Below, in pieces: positions 1 to 8,192 of a stretch of DNA of 30,731 nucleotides. Both the position numbers and the translations under genes were made by a program. The stretch comes from Chelatococcus sp. (GTDB lineage: Bacteria; Pseudomonadota; Alphaproteobacteria; Rhizobiales; Beijerinckiaceae): the NCBI GenBank assembly GCA_003248805.1, contig QFQY01000056.1, forward strand, positions 1-30,731. Direction: 5' to 3'. Numbering within the stretch: position 1 is the stretch's first letter; every line of letters starts with the position of its first letter. Below the pieces are notes generated by a model, which was given only the letters and a program-made list of their open reading frames with translations, had not been told where the DNA came from and made no database searches.

Positions 1-21
1 AGCTGGACACCCGCAAGAACC
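1..21 (+). repeat. Left terminal inverted repeat of the IS
   Basis: It begins agctggacacccgc and is identical, on the opposite strand, to 1278-1298. The window starts exactly at, or one or two bases inside, the end of the element. Confidence 0.75.
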
Positions 22-78
22 TACCGCGCTTGCTGATTTTATGATTCCATCTCCCCTCGGCGCACGGGGCGGATTGCG

Positions 79-1158
79 ATGGAACAGCGGTCGTTTTTCG
101 GGTTGTCTGAGCATCTGGAGTTGCTGAGCCAGATCGGCGATCCGCTGGAGACGCTCGAAGCGACGATCGACTTTGAGTATTTCCGTGGCTGGCTCGTCGA
201 GGGCCTTGGCTACGGCGATGGCGCCAAGGGTGGGCGCCCGCCCTTTGATCCGGTCTCGATGTTCAAGGCGCTGATCCTTCAGGCGCAGCACAATCTCAGC
301 GACGCGAAGATGGAGTTCATGATCCGGGATCGCCTGTCCTGGATGCGCTTCCTTCGCTTTGATCTCGGCGGCCCGACGCCCGACGAGAACACGGTCCGCC
401 ACTTCCGCAACAGGCTGACCGAGACCGGTACGCTGCGGCGGGTGATGAAGGCCTTCGACTGGCAGCTTCAGAAGAAGGGCTACATCCCAATGTCGGGGCA
501 GATCGTCGACGCCTCCCTCGTGCCGGCGCCCAAGCAGCGCAACACGGACGCGGAGAAGGAGGCGATCAAGGCGGGCAAGACGGCAAAAGAGATCTGGCCC
601 GACGAACCCAGCAAGGCGGCGCAGAAGGACGTCGACGCGCGCTGGACGCTGAAGATCGGCGGCAAGATCCGATATCGGCCCGACGGCACACCCTTGCCGC
701 AGATCGCCTTGCCGGTGTTCGGCTACAAGACCCATATCGCGATCGACCGACGCTTCGGCTTCATCCGGGAAAGCGCGGTGACCTCGGCGGCGCAGGCCGA
801 TGGGCGGATGCTGCCGCGCCTGGTGACGACACAGAACACCTCCTCCGAGGTCTGGGCCGACAGCGCCTACCGGTCACAGACGAATGAGAAAAGCCTGGCG
901 GCGAAGATGCTGGTCAGCCGCATCCATCGCCGCAAGCCGCCAGGACGGCCGATGCCAAAGCATGTCGCGCGCGCCAATGCCGGCAAGTCGGCGATCCGGG
1001 CTGCCGTCGAGCACGTCTTCGCCCACCAGAAGAACAGGTTCGGCCTCTTCATCCGCACCATCGGACTGGCGCGCGCCGAGGCCAAACTCACGCTCGCCAA
1101 CATCGCCTACAACTTCGACCGCCTGATCTTACACGAACGGGCAAAAGCCATGGGATGA
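79..1158 (+). CDS. IS5-family transposase (DDE type)
   Basis: This 359-residue DDE transposase catalyses cut-and-paste movement of the surrounding IS. The N-terminal part (about 15-135) looks like the DUF772 DNA-binding domain of IS5 transposases, with the stretch GGRPPFDPVSMFKALILQ at 51-68. The catalytic domain follows. The probable DDE triad is Asp144 (in QIVDASLV), Asp261 (in VWADSAYRS) and Glu311 (in AAVEHVFAHQK), with Arg307 and Lys318 around the last as in the Y-R-E-K signature of this superfamily. No frameshift or stop interrupts the frame and the length is normal, so the element may still be active. It is the only gene between the two inverted repeats. The ATG at 79 lies about 58 bases inside the left repeat. 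Confidence 0.9.
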   Translation: MEQRSFFGLSEHLELLSQIGDPLETLEATIDFEYFRGWLVEGLGYGDGAKGGRPPFDPVSMFKALILQAQHNLSDAKMEFMIRDRLSWMRFLRFDLGGPTPDENTVRHFRNRLTETGTLRRVMKAFDWQLQKKGYIPMSGQIVDASLVPAPKQRNTDAEKEAIKAGKTAKEIWPDEPSKAAQKDVDARWTLKIGGKIRYRPDGTPLPQIALPVFGYKTHIAIDRRFGFIRESAVTSAAQADGRMLPRLVTTQNTSSEVWADSAYRSQTNEKSLAAKMLVSRIHRRKPPGRPMPKHVARANAGKSAIRAAVEHVFAHQKNRFGLFIRTIGLARAEAKLTLANIAYNFDRLILHERAKAMG

Positions 1159-1209
1159 ATCTGCCCAGGGCGGATGAAAATCGCCGAAATCGGCACAAAG
1201 CGCCGGCCC

Positions 1210-2631
1210 TCAGGCAGCCCGAAGCCGATCATCAGGCAGACATTGCACCGAACCCATCAGAGCGCCAGAAATCGGAGGGTTCTTGCGGGTGTCCAGCTCG
1301 AAGCCGCCGGCGGTCATCAGCCGCGAGCCGAAGCCGTCCTCGATCGTCGTGGTCATCGCGACGGCGTTGCCGTCCGCGTCGACGACGGAGATGTGGCTGG
1401 TGCCGTTCTCGATGCCGTCCGAGATGCCGAGCAGCTGGGCGCGCCGATGCGGCGGCTCGCCGGGCGCGGCCCGCCCCATCGACAAATCCGGCCTGACCAG
1501 CGCGGCGCGCGTCCGGATATAGTCGCGGTCGATCAGCCCGCGCAGCGGCACGGACACGAAATCGGGATCGGCAAGGTAGAGATTGCGGTCGGCGAAGGCG
1601 AGGCGGCCGGCTTCCGCGAACCAGTGCGCGGCGTCCGGGCCGGGTCCGGTCCGGGCCAGGTCCCTCGTCTCCAGAATGCCGAGCATCTGCTGGATCGCGA
1701 CCGCGCCCGAGCTCGGCGGCCCCATGCCGCAGATGCGCCAGACGCGGTAGGCGCCGCAAGCCGGCGCACGCTCCTCGACCCGGTAGGCGGCGAGATCGGC
1801 GAGCGTCATGTCGCCGGGATTGGTCGCGTGGCCAGCGACCTTTCCGACGATGTCTGCGGCGACCGGTCCTTCGTAGAGGGCGCTCGCGCCCTTCTCCCCG
1901 ATGAGGCGCAGGGTCTGCGCGAAGGCCTGGTTCCTAAGCGTCGTCCCGACCGGGAGAGCCTGGCCGTCCGCACCGTAGAAATAGGCTGCGGCGACAGGGT
2001 CCCGTCTTAACCATGTTTCACGTGAAAGCAGTCCGGCCAGACGCGGCGATACGGTGAATCCGTCCTCCGCCAGCCGCAGCGCGGGGGCGACGAGTTGCGG
2101 CCAGGGCAGCCGGCCCCAGCGCCGATGCGCCTCCTCCATGAGCTTCAGCGTGCCGGGCACGCCGACCGAACGGCCGCCCACCACCGCGTCGATGAAGCGC
2201 ATCGGCTTGCCGTCGGGCGTCAGGAAACGCCCGGGCTTCGCGGCGGCGGGCGCCGTTTCGCGGCCGTCGAGCGTCGAGACCCTGCGGCCGGCCTCGTCCC
2301 AATGCAGCAGGAAGGCGCCGCCGCCGATCCCCGAGCTCTGCGGCTCGACGAGATTGAGCACGAACTGCACGGCGATGGCGGCATCGACCGCGCTGCCACC
2401 GGCCCGCAGGATGTCGCGGCCCGCCGTCGCGGCGAGAGGGTTCGCGGCGGCGACCATGAAGCGTTGCGCCGTGCCCGGCGTCTTGATGACGCGCCCGGTC
2501 GCTCCCTCGGGCGCGGGCGCCAGCGTCTGCGCTCCGGCTGGCTGCGTCGCCAGAGCCGCGGCCAGAAGCAGCGCAAATCGCGCGCAGCGAGGGCGGAAGC
2601 GAGACCTGAAGCCGGGGTGCACGATCCGCAT
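1210..2631 (-). pseudogene. ggt: Gamma-glutamyltransferase, 3' end lost to the IS
   Basis: Gamma-glutamyltransferase is a periplasmic or secreted N-terminal-nucleophile enzyme that cleaves gamma-glutamyl bonds such as that in glutathione. The frame starts with a probable signal peptide (basic start, then ALLLAAALATQPAGAQ) and carries family motifs including GGSAVDAAIAVQFVLNLVEPQSSGIGGGAF in pieces, MGPPSSGAVA, and the autocleavage and nucleophile Thr in NGTSHISVVDADGNAVA (Thr411 counted from the ATG at 2631). Similarity stops after GSRLMTAGGF, whose Phe codon is 1300-1302. The remaining residues to the stop at 1210 are encoded by the IS end. Full-length family members are about 530-580 residues; only about 444 native residues remain, so most of the small subunit is gone and the enzyme is probably dead. 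A TTG at 2673 in the same frame is a less likely start. Confidence 0.88.
1278..1298 (-). repeat. Right terminal inverted repeat of the IS
   Basis: This is a perfect 21-base inverted copy of 1-21. On the minus strand it is read as the tail of the truncated gamma-glutamyltransferase frame, starting one base inside the first codon after the conserved Gly-Gly-Phe. Confidence 0.75.
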
Positions 2632-2766
2632 TCCTTGTCGCGGTTGGCGAAGGCGTCGCAGGATAGACCGCAAGAGTTGGCGGCGTCACGACCGGTCCGG
2701 CTTGGACGAAGCCGGCCGCGCGGCTAAGGTCCGAATCGTTCCTGACGTTGCCAAAGGGGTTTCGGC

Positions 2767-3375
2767 ATGTCGTTCGCCTATTTCGCGTCCGCGTGGCGCC
2801 GACTCCTGTGGGTCCCGCTCGTCCTCCTCGGCCTGGCGCTCGCGGGCTGCGGCTACAACAACGTTCCGACGCTGGAGGAGCAGGCGAAGGCGGCCTGGTC
2901 GGAGGTGCAGAACCAGTACCAGCGTCGCGCCGACCTCATTCCCAATCTGGTCGAGACCGTGAAGGGCTATGCCGCGCAGGAGCGCGAGGTGCTGACCGCC
3001 GTCGTCGAGGCGCGCGCCAAGGCGAGCCAGGTCAAGGTCGATGCCTCGACGATCAACGACCCGGTGCGCTTCAAGGAGTTCCAGGACGCCCAGAATCAGC
3101 TCACCGGCGCGCTCGGCCGGCTGCTGGTCACCGTCGAGCGCTATCCGGAGCTGAAATCGAACCAGAACTTCCTGGCGCTGCAGTCGCAGCTCGAGGGCAC
3201 GGAGAACCGGGTCGCCGTGGCGCGGCGCGACTACATCCAGGCCGTGCAGGCCTTCAATACCGAAATCCGGACCTTTCCGGGCGTGATCTGGGCCAAGCTG
3301 TTCTGGGGCGCCAAGCCGATGGAGACCTTCACGGCGACGTCCGGCGCCGAGCGGCCGCCTGCCGTCAAGTTCTGA
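2767..3375 (+). CDS. LemA family lipoprotein
   Basis: The product is a 202-residue LemA protein. A hydrophobic N-terminal segment (about 13-27) ends in LAGC, a lipobox, so Cys28 is probably lipidated after signal peptidase II cleavage. The rest is the largely helical LemA domain, with the characteristic EVQNQYQRRADLIPNLVETV at 46-65 and conserved FNTEIRTFPG near 163-172. LemA proteins are widespread but their biochemical role is not settled. The gene is followed within 26 bases by two TPM-domain genes on the same strand, a frequent arrangement, which suggests that the three act together at the membrane. It is divergent from the truncated ggt gene. Confidence 0.92.
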   Translation: MSFAYFASAWRRLLWVPLVLLGLALAGCGYNNVPTLEEQAKAAWSEVQNQYQRRADLIPNLVETVKGYAAQEREVLTAVVEARAKASQVKVDASTINDPVRFKEFQDAQNQLTGALGRLLVTVERYPELKSNQNFLALQSQLEGTENRVAVARRDYIQAVQAFNTEIRTFPGVIWAKLFWGAKPMETFTATSGAERPPAVKF

Positions 3376-3400
3376 TCTGCGCCGCGCGGAGCGCCATGTG

Positions 3401-4282
3401 ATGCGGGTACGGGCGTCATGCTCCGGCTTGCCCCGGACGCTTCCCGCGGGTGATGCCCGGCGCGCCGTCGCGTTCCGCCTCGGAACGCGGGCCCTGCGCG
3501 TCGCTCTCGGTGTCCTCGTTCTGCTCTGGGCCGGCCTGGCCTTCGCCGCCGACCCCTCCTATCCCGCCTTAACGGGGCGCATCGTCGACGGCGCCAACCT
3601 GATCGCGCCCGAGGCGCGCCAGCGCATCGAGGAGAAGCTCAGGGCGCATGAGGAGAAAACCAGCGACCAGCTCGTGATCGCGACCGTGCCCTCGCTGCAG
3701 GGCGTGACGATCGAGGAGTTCGCGAACGGCCTGTTCCGGTTCTGGAAGCTCGGCGAGAAGGCGAAGAACAACGGCGTGCTCCTGCTCGTCGCCCCCAAGG
3801 AGCGCAAGATCCGGATCGAGGTCGGCTACGGCCTCGAAGGCGCGCTGACCGACGCGCTCTCGAAGATCATCATCACCACCGCCGTGACTCCGAAGTTCAA
3901 GACGGGCGATTTCGCGGGCGGGATCGAGGCCGGCACCGACGGAATCCTCGCGATTCTCGCCGGCGATGCCGAGGAGTGGCAGCGACGGGCGGAGGTGCGC
4001 AGCGACGATCTCTCTGTCGCCGAGGTCATCGCCGTCATCTTCGTGATTCTGGTCATCTTCGTGCTCATCTCGGCCTTTATGCAGGAGGCAGGACGGCAGG
4101 GCGGCCCTCGCCGCCACCGTCTGCGCGACGGCCGCTGGGTGACGCTGCCCCAGAGCAGCGGCTGGAGCACCGGCTCGGGTTCGGGCTGGAGCGGCGGCAG
4201 CTGGAGTTCGGGCTCCGGCGGGGGAGGCTTTTCCGGCGGCGGGGGCTCGTCGGGCGGCGGCGGTGCATCGGGAGACTGGTGA
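3401..4282 (+). CDS. TPM-domain (YgcG-like) membrane protein with Gly/Ser-rich tail
   Basis: The product is 293 residues from the ATG at 3401; a GTG directly upstream at 3398 is the alternative. A GGAG lies upstream at a suitable distance. A signal sequence (about 33-50, ending GLAFAAD) is followed by a TPM domain (about 57-190) with LTGRIVDGANLIAPEARQ and GVLLLVAPKERKIRIEVGYG in its usual positions. A transmembrane helix spans about 207-227, then a basic stretch, then a tail of glycine, serine and tryptophan (251-293) typical of the family. The TPM domain should face the periplasm. The family is often annotated as putative phosphatase, but the function here is unknown. The stop overlaps the start of the next gene by one base (TGATG). 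Confidence 0.9.
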   Translation: MRVRASCSGLPRTLPAGDARRAVAFRLGTRALRVALGVLVLLWAGLAFAADPSYPALTGRIVDGANLIAPEARQRIEEKLRAHEEKTSDQLVIATVPSLQGVTIEEFANGLFRFWKLGEKAKNNGVLLLVAPKERKIRIEVGYGLEGALTDALSKIIITTAVTPKFKTGDFAGGIEAGTDGILAILAGDAEEWQRRAEVRSDDLSVAEVIAVIFVILVIFVLISAFMQEAGRQGGPRRHRLRDGRWVTLPQSSGWSTGSGSGWSGGSWSSGSGGGGFSGGGGSSGGGGASGDW

Positions 4283-4887
4283 TGGACGAGGCCGACAGGG
4301 ATGCCGTGGCCGAGGCCGTGCGGCAGGCAGAGGGCCTCACCTCGGGCGAGATCGTCGTCGTCGTCGACCGCGCGGCCTCGAGCTACCGGACCGTGCCGGT
4401 CGTGCTGGCGCTGACGCTCGCCCTGTTCGTGCCATGGCCGCTGCTCGCGCTCACGATGACGAGCGCACCCCGTATTTTCCTGATTCAGCTCGTCTGCGCG
4501 GCGCTGCTGCTGGTGACGCTGCTCTGGTTCGGCCGGGGCGGGCGCTTCGTGCCGGGTTTCGTGAAACGCCGGCGAGCGCATGACGTGGCGCTGCGCGAAT
4601 TCGCGGCGCGAGGCCTCAGCCTGACCCGGGGGCGCACCGGCGTGCTGCTCTATGTCGCGCTTCAGGAGCGCTATGCCGCAATCATCCCGGATGCTGCCTT
4701 CGAGGGGCGTGTCGATCCGCAGGTCTGGCGCGAGATCATCGAACCGCTGCTCGACGCTGCCCGGGCCGAACGCCTGCGCGACGGGCTGGTGGCTGCGGTG
4801 GGGACGATCGGGCAGGTCCTCGCCAATCACGCGCCACGGGGCAGCGACGACATCGACGAGCTGCCGAACCACGTGATCCTGCTCTGA
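4282..4887 (+). CDS. Second TPM-domain membrane protein
   Basis: The product is 201 residues. The start was chosen at ATG 4282 because it overlaps the previous stop by one base, indicating translational coupling. The N-terminus (MDEADRDAVAEAVRQAEGLTSGEIVVVVD) opens like a TPM domain, but the domain is split by two predicted transmembrane segments (about 37-57 and 64-83) before it resumes with basic FVKRRRAH and TGVLLYVALQERYAAIIPD. This is the usual form of the short TPM proteins found next to LemA and YgcG homologues. No catalytic function can be assigned. It is the last gene of the lemA operon; a hairpin follows directly. Confidence 0.85.
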   Translation: MDEADRDAVAEAVRQAEGLTSGEIVVVVDRAASSYRTVPVVLALTLALFVPWPLLALTMTSAPRIFLIQLVCAALLLVTLLWFGRGGRFVPGFVKRRRAHDVALREFAARGLSLTRGRTGVLLYVALQERYAAIIPDAAFEGRVDPQVWREIIEPLLDAARAERLRDGLVAAVGTIGQVLANHAPRGSDDIDELPNHVILL

Positions 4888-4926
4888 CGCCGAGGGGCGC
4901 CGCCCCGGACGGCGGCGGGCGTCTTT
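4886..4926. terminator. Hairpin between convergent genes, probable bidirectional terminator
   Basis: An outer stem GACGCC (4886-4891) pairs with GGCGTC (4918-4923), and an inner stem GCCGCC (4899-4904) pairs with GGCGGC (4911-4916). TTTC follows on the plus strand. It lies exactly between the convergent TPM and DUF1223 genes, overlapping the TPM stop codon. Confidence 0.5.
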
Positions 4927-5696
4927 CAGAAACCGGGTCGCTTCGGCGCGAGCGCCGCACCGAGGATCGCGCCGGGCATCATGCCGTATTTTCCGGGCTG
5001 GTCGGCCTGGACGAGAACCGCGTAGCTGTCGGCCTCCGGCGCCTGCGTCGCGCTCATCGGGACGGTGAGGGTCGTCCGAGTTCCGTCCCAGTCGCCGACG
5101 CGGACCATGGTGCGAGCGACATTGGCGTAGCTCAGCGTCTTGCCCTCGTTCTCGCCGCGCATGACGGGCACGGTGATCTGGCGGGTGATGGGCAAAACCC
5201 AAACACCGGCGCTGGTCGCCGTCGCGCCCTGGGCCGGGCTCAGCTCGATGCGCAGATTACCGGCCTCCTCCCCGAGCGCGACCCTGGCCGTCAGCGCCTT
5301 GGGGCCGAGCTGGCTTATGGCGGCGTCGATCTCCGCCTTGTTGGAGCCGATGAGATGGGCGGCGCCGTTGATCACCGCCTGGGGCGTGTAGACCTGCCCG
5401 TCTCCGCGCGCCTTGGCATAGAATTTCTGGCGCTTGGTGAAATTGTCGCGGCCGAGCGTGTCCTTCCAGCCGAGATAGTCCCAATAGGTCACCGGGAGCG
5501 TGAGCGCGACGATCCCGGGGTCCTTGGCCAATTCGCCCAGCAAGGCGTCGGCAGGGGGGCAGGACGAGCAGCCCTGGCTGGTGAAGAGCTCGATGACGGC
5601 GCGTGCCTGCGTCGGCGCGGGATTTTCGGCACGGGCGCCCGTACCGAGCATGAGCACGGTCAGAAGGGCGGGTACTAGGGTGGCGCGCGGGGTCAT
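4926..5696 (-). CDS. DUF1223 family thioredoxin-fold exported protein
   Basis: The product is 256 residues with a cleavable signal peptide (1-23, ending GTGARAEN). The mature part begins with VIELFTSQGCSSCPPADALL, a thioredoxin-like element with a Cys43-x-x-Cys46 pair, then PVTYWDYLGWKDTLGR, QKFYAKARGDGQVYTPQAVI and related blocks that define DUF1223. These proteins are periplasmic and the CxxC suggests a thiol redox role, but no substrate is established that I know of. The gene stands alone between a convergent TPM operon and the 3' end of lpxXL (75 bases upstream). It may be co-transcribed with the lipid A operon, since no clear terminator separates them. Confidence 0.88.
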   Translation of the reverse strand: MTPRATLVPALLTVLMLGTGARAENPAPTQARAVIELFTSQGCSSCPPADALLGELAKDPGIVALTLPVTYWDYLGWKDTLGRDNFTKRQKFYAKARGDGQVYTPQAVINGAAHLIGSNKAEIDAAISQLGPKALTARVALGEEAGNLRIELSPAQGATATSAGVWVLPITRQITVPVMRGENEGKTLSYANVARTMVRVGDWDGTRTTLTVPMSATQAPEADSYAVLVQADQPGKYGMMPGAILGAALAPKRPGF

Positions 5697-5771
5697 GCCT
5701 CGAACTCGAAACTCGTCGGGAAGACTATAGCTCGACGGTTACCAAAGCGCCTATCGCCGCGAATCCGGAAA

Positions 5772-6788
5772 TCACGTTGACTTGAAGACGGGCTCGCGCC
5801 GGGTTTCGTGATCGAAATCGGCCATCGCCTGCGCGGAGATCATGTTGGGCCGCCAGCGCCGATGCATCCAGAGCCACTGCTCGGGATGCTCGCGCACCCA
5901 GCCGTCGACGACGGCGGTCATCATCGCCATGGCGCCGCGCACGTCGATCGCGCCCTCGGCGTCGCGCGGCAGATCGAGCGGCGGCGTCAGCTCGAGCCGG
6001 AAGCGACGGCCCGGCAGGCGGATGACGCGCACGCCATGGACCGGGCATTCGAAGCGGCGGGCGAATTTGCCGAGGATGGGGTTCGTCAGCGCGGGGCGGC
6101 CCAGGAACGGGACGACCACGCCCCGGGTGAAGTGCTGGTCGATCAGCATGCCGAGATGGCCGCCCTTCTCCAGCACGCCCTGCATGGCGAAGGCGGCACC
6201 CTGTTTCGCCGCGGCGAGCCCCCCCATCGCGCCGGAACGGATCTCGTGGACGACGCTCGCGATCGCCGGGTCGTTCGGGGCGCGGAAGACGGCGGTGGTA
6301 TCGAGGCCGTAGGCGGCCGCGCAGATCGCCGGCAGCTCCCAATTGGCGAGATGGGCCGAGAAGATCAGCCCGGGCTTGTCGTCTTCCCGCAGGGCGACGA
6401 AGTGCTCGATGCCGGACACCTCGACGCGCGAGGGCTTGTCGGGGTTGTCGTAATCGTAGTCGAACAGGCTGCGCAGATGGGCGTATTCGGCTGCTGTCCG
6501 GCCGAGATTTTCCCAGGCGCCGCGCGCGATGCGCTGGACCTCGGGCTCCGGCATGTCCGGGAAGGCGGCGCGGATGTTGCCCAGCGCGATCCGGTTGACC
6601 GGCAGCAGCGGGCTCGCCGTCCGCAGGAGCCAGCCGCCGAGATCGCTCGCCCGGTCCGGCCCGAGCAGGCGCAGGAAGCCGAAGAGCCCCCGGATCACGC
6701 CGATCATCAGCGCGGCGAAGGCCCGCGCGGCGAAATGCTTGAGTCGTCGCAAACCCGATCCTGCCCGTGCTTGTCCTTGCCCGTGCAT
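5772..6788 (-). CDS. lpxXL: Lipid A VLCFA acyltransferase (LpxXL-type, HtrB/LpxL family)
   Basis: This 338-residue inner-membrane acyltransferase belongs to the LpxL/HtrB family. The catalytic HX4E motif is His146 to Glu151 in AHLANWE. Other family marks are the N-terminal hydrophobic segment (about 24-43), DQHFTRGVVVPFLGRPA (217-233) and the C-terminal HPEQWLWMHRRW (301-312). Its place at the end of a cluster with acpXL and two fabF genes indicates the LpxXL subtype, which in rhizobia transfers the 27-hydroxyoctacosanoyl chain from AcpXL to lipid A. The ATG at 6788 was preferred over an upstream in-frame start at 6842 because family similarity begins soon after it. About 80 bases separate it from the MDR reductase upstream. 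Substrate is inferred from context. Confidence 0.85.
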   Translation of the reverse strand: MHGQGQARAGSGLRRLKHFAARAFAALMIGVIRGLFGFLRLLGPDRASDLGGWLLRTASPLLPVNRIALGNIRAAFPDMPEPEVQRIARGAWENLGRTAAEYAHLRSLFDYDYDNPDKPSRVEVSGIEHFVALREDDKPGLIFSAHLANWELPAICAAAYGLDTTAVFRAPNDPAIASVVHEIRSGAMGGLAAAKQGAAFAMQGVLEKGGHLGMLIDQHFTRGVVVPFLGRPALTNPILGKFARRFECPVHGVRVIRLPGRRFRLELTPPLDLPRDAEGAIDVRGAMAMMTAVVDGWVREHPEQWLWMHRRWRPNMISAQAMADFDHETRREPVFKST

Positions 6789-6868
6789 GGCGCAAGATCG
6801 GGCTGAAAGCGGCGATCTGGGGCAGGAATGCCGCCCCGTCAAGGCGTTTCGGCGAATGACCGTCCGTC

Positions 6869-7891
6869 TCAGAAGGTCACGATGACCTTCCCGAAGACCT
6901 GCCGGCCCTCCAGACGGGCCAGACCCTTCTCGAAATCGGCGAGCGGGAAGACCGAGTCGATGACCGGCCGGATACCGCCCGCCATCTTGTCGAGGGACTG
7001 CCGGATGTTCTCGATCCGGCAGCCGAAGGAGCCGGTGATCCGGTATTGCTGCTGGAAGAGCTGCATCAGGTTGATCGTGGCCGAGGGGCCGGAGGTCGCG
7101 CCGCAGGTCACCAGACGGCCGCCGCGCTTCAGGCAGAGCAGCGAGCCGTTCCAGGTATCGGCGCCGACATGCTCGAAGACGACGTCGACGCCCTTGCGCT
7201 TGGTCAGGCGCCTGACCTCGCCCTCGAAGCGATCGGTCTTGTAGTTGATGACGTAGTCCGCGCCGAGCGCCTTGGCCTTGGCGCCCTTCTCGTCGTCGCC
7301 GACGGTGGTGAAGACCGTGCAGCCGATGGCCTTCGCCATCAGGATCGCCGCGGTGCCGATGCCGGAACCGCCGGCATGGACGAGAACCGATTCACCGGGC
7401 TCGAGCTTCGCATTGTCGAACAGCATGTGCTGGACCGTGCCGAAGCCGATCGGCGCGCAGGCGGCGTCCTCGAATGAGACGCCCTTCGGCGCCTTGACGG
7501 TCAGGCGGGCCGGCCGGTTCAGCAGCTCACGGGCGAAACCGTCGATATGGAAACCCATGATGCCGGCGACGTTCTCGCAGAGATTGTCGCGGCCTTCGCG
7601 GCAGGCCTTGCACTGGCCGCAGGTGTCGGCGCCATAGGCGGTGACGACATCGCCGGGGGCGAAGCCCTCGACGCCCTCGCCGACGCAGACGATCTCGCCG
7701 GCCGCCTCGACGCCCGCCGCCTGCGGCATCTTGCGCTTGGCGAAGGCCATGCCGCGAAAGCCCCAGACGTCGAGATAGTTGAGCGCCACCGCCTTGATGC
7801 GGATCTGAACCTCGCCGGGAGCCGGCGGTGGCGGGGGATCGATCTCTTCGAGACGCAGGTCGCGGTCGCCGTGGAGCTGGAGGGAGAGCAT
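6869..7891 (-). CDS. Zinc-binding MDR-family reductase of the VLCFA locus
   Basis: This 340-residue medium-chain dehydrogenase/reductase has a GroES-like N-terminal half and a Rossmann NAD(P)-binding half with HAGGSGIGTAA (172-182). The structural zinc cluster is intact: Cys91, Cys94, Cys97 and Cys105. The first catalytic-zinc ligand is missing: the usual Cys is replaced in NYLDVWGFRGM (38-48), and the usual GHE is GVE (60-62). The enzyme is therefore more like quinone or enoyl reductases than true alcohol dehydrogenases. The equivalent gene in rhizobial acpXL clusters is called adh2XL. Inference: it may perform enoyl reduction in VLCFA elongation. The ATG at 7891 lies 16 bases after the toxin stop, with no convincing Shine-Dalgarno sequence. 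Confidence 0.85.
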   Translation of the reverse strand: MLSLQLHGDRDLRLEEIDPPPPPAPGEVQIRIKAVALNYLDVWGFRGMAFAKRKMPQAAGVEAAGEIVCVGEGVEGFAPGDVVTAYGADTCGQCKACREGRDNLCENVAGIMGFHIDGFARELLNRPARLTVKAPKGVSFEDAACAPIGFGTVQHMLFDNAKLEPGESVLVHAGGSGIGTAAILMAKAIGCTVFTTVGDDEKGAKAKALGADYVINYKTDRFEGEVRRLTKRKGVDVVFEHVGADTWNGSLLCLKRGGRLVTCGATSGPSATINLMQLFQQQYRITGSFGCRIENIRQSLDKMAGGIRPVIDSVFPLADFEKGLARLEGRQVFGKVIVTF

Positions 7892-7907
7892 GATATCGAT
7901 GGGTCTT

Positions 7908-8192
7908 TCAGAGCTGGTCCGGCCATCGCCGGGAGGTATGGACGACAGCGAGGATCTCGATGACGTCGTCTTGCATGCGGTAGGGCAGGATGTAATCCGT
8001 GCTGCCGACGAGAAGTTCACGCGTCCCCTCGATCTGACCCGGCCGCCCGCTCGCGGGGAATTGCGTGAGCTGGGCCGGCGCCGCGCGTATGGTCTGCACT
8101 ATCGCCAAGGCGGCCGTGGGGTTGAACTGCATCACGCAGCGCGCGGCGTCGCGCAGGTTGCGCCGGGCGCGCGCTGTCCAGACGATCTTCAT
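7908..8192 (-). CDS. RelE/ParE-family toxin
   Basis: This 94-residue protein has the ParE/RelE pattern: MKIVWTARARRNLRDAARCV at the start, a helical hairpin, then FPASGRPGQIEGTRELLVG and YILPYRMQDDVIEILAVVHTSRRWP at the end. Such toxins poison DNA gyrase (ParE type) or cleave mRNA at the ribosome (RelE type). The GTRELLVGSTDYILPYR region is closer to ParE, but the target cannot be settled from sequence. Its start overlaps the antitoxin stop by four bases (ATGA), the usual coupling. The pair lies inside the lipid A biosynthesis operon, on the same strand. Confidence 0.9.
   Translation of the reverse strand: MKIVWTARARRNLRDAARCVMQFNPTAALAIVQTIRAAPAQLTQFPASGRPGQIEGTRELLVGSTDYILPYRMQDDVIEILAVVHTSRRWPDQL

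Larger units (their letters stand above)
1..1298 (+). mobile_element. IS5-family insertion sequence, about 1.3 kb
   Basis: The first 21 bases of the window are the exact reverse complement of 1278-1298, and a single transposase gene lies between them. This is the layout of an IS with 21-bp perfect terminal inverted repeats; after these 21 bases the match largely stops. The right end lies inside a gamma-glutamyltransferase gene whose conserved sequence breaks at the repeat. The exact outer base and any target-site duplication cannot be fixed, because the left flank is outside the window. About 140 bases at the right end, after the transposase stop, are non-coding. Family assignment rests on the transposase, not on recognising this particular element. 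Confidence 0.8.

Noticed and set aside
1155..2010. Plus-strand open frames opposite ggt, including one starting at the transposase stop
   Set aside because: They have Arg-rich shadow sequence and no domain; the region is the IS right end plus antisense to ggt.
3826..5202. Minus-strand frame of about 458 codons opposite the TPM genes
   Set aside because: The Pro/Glu-rich stretch is only the reverse complement of the Gly/Ser tail of the TPM protein.
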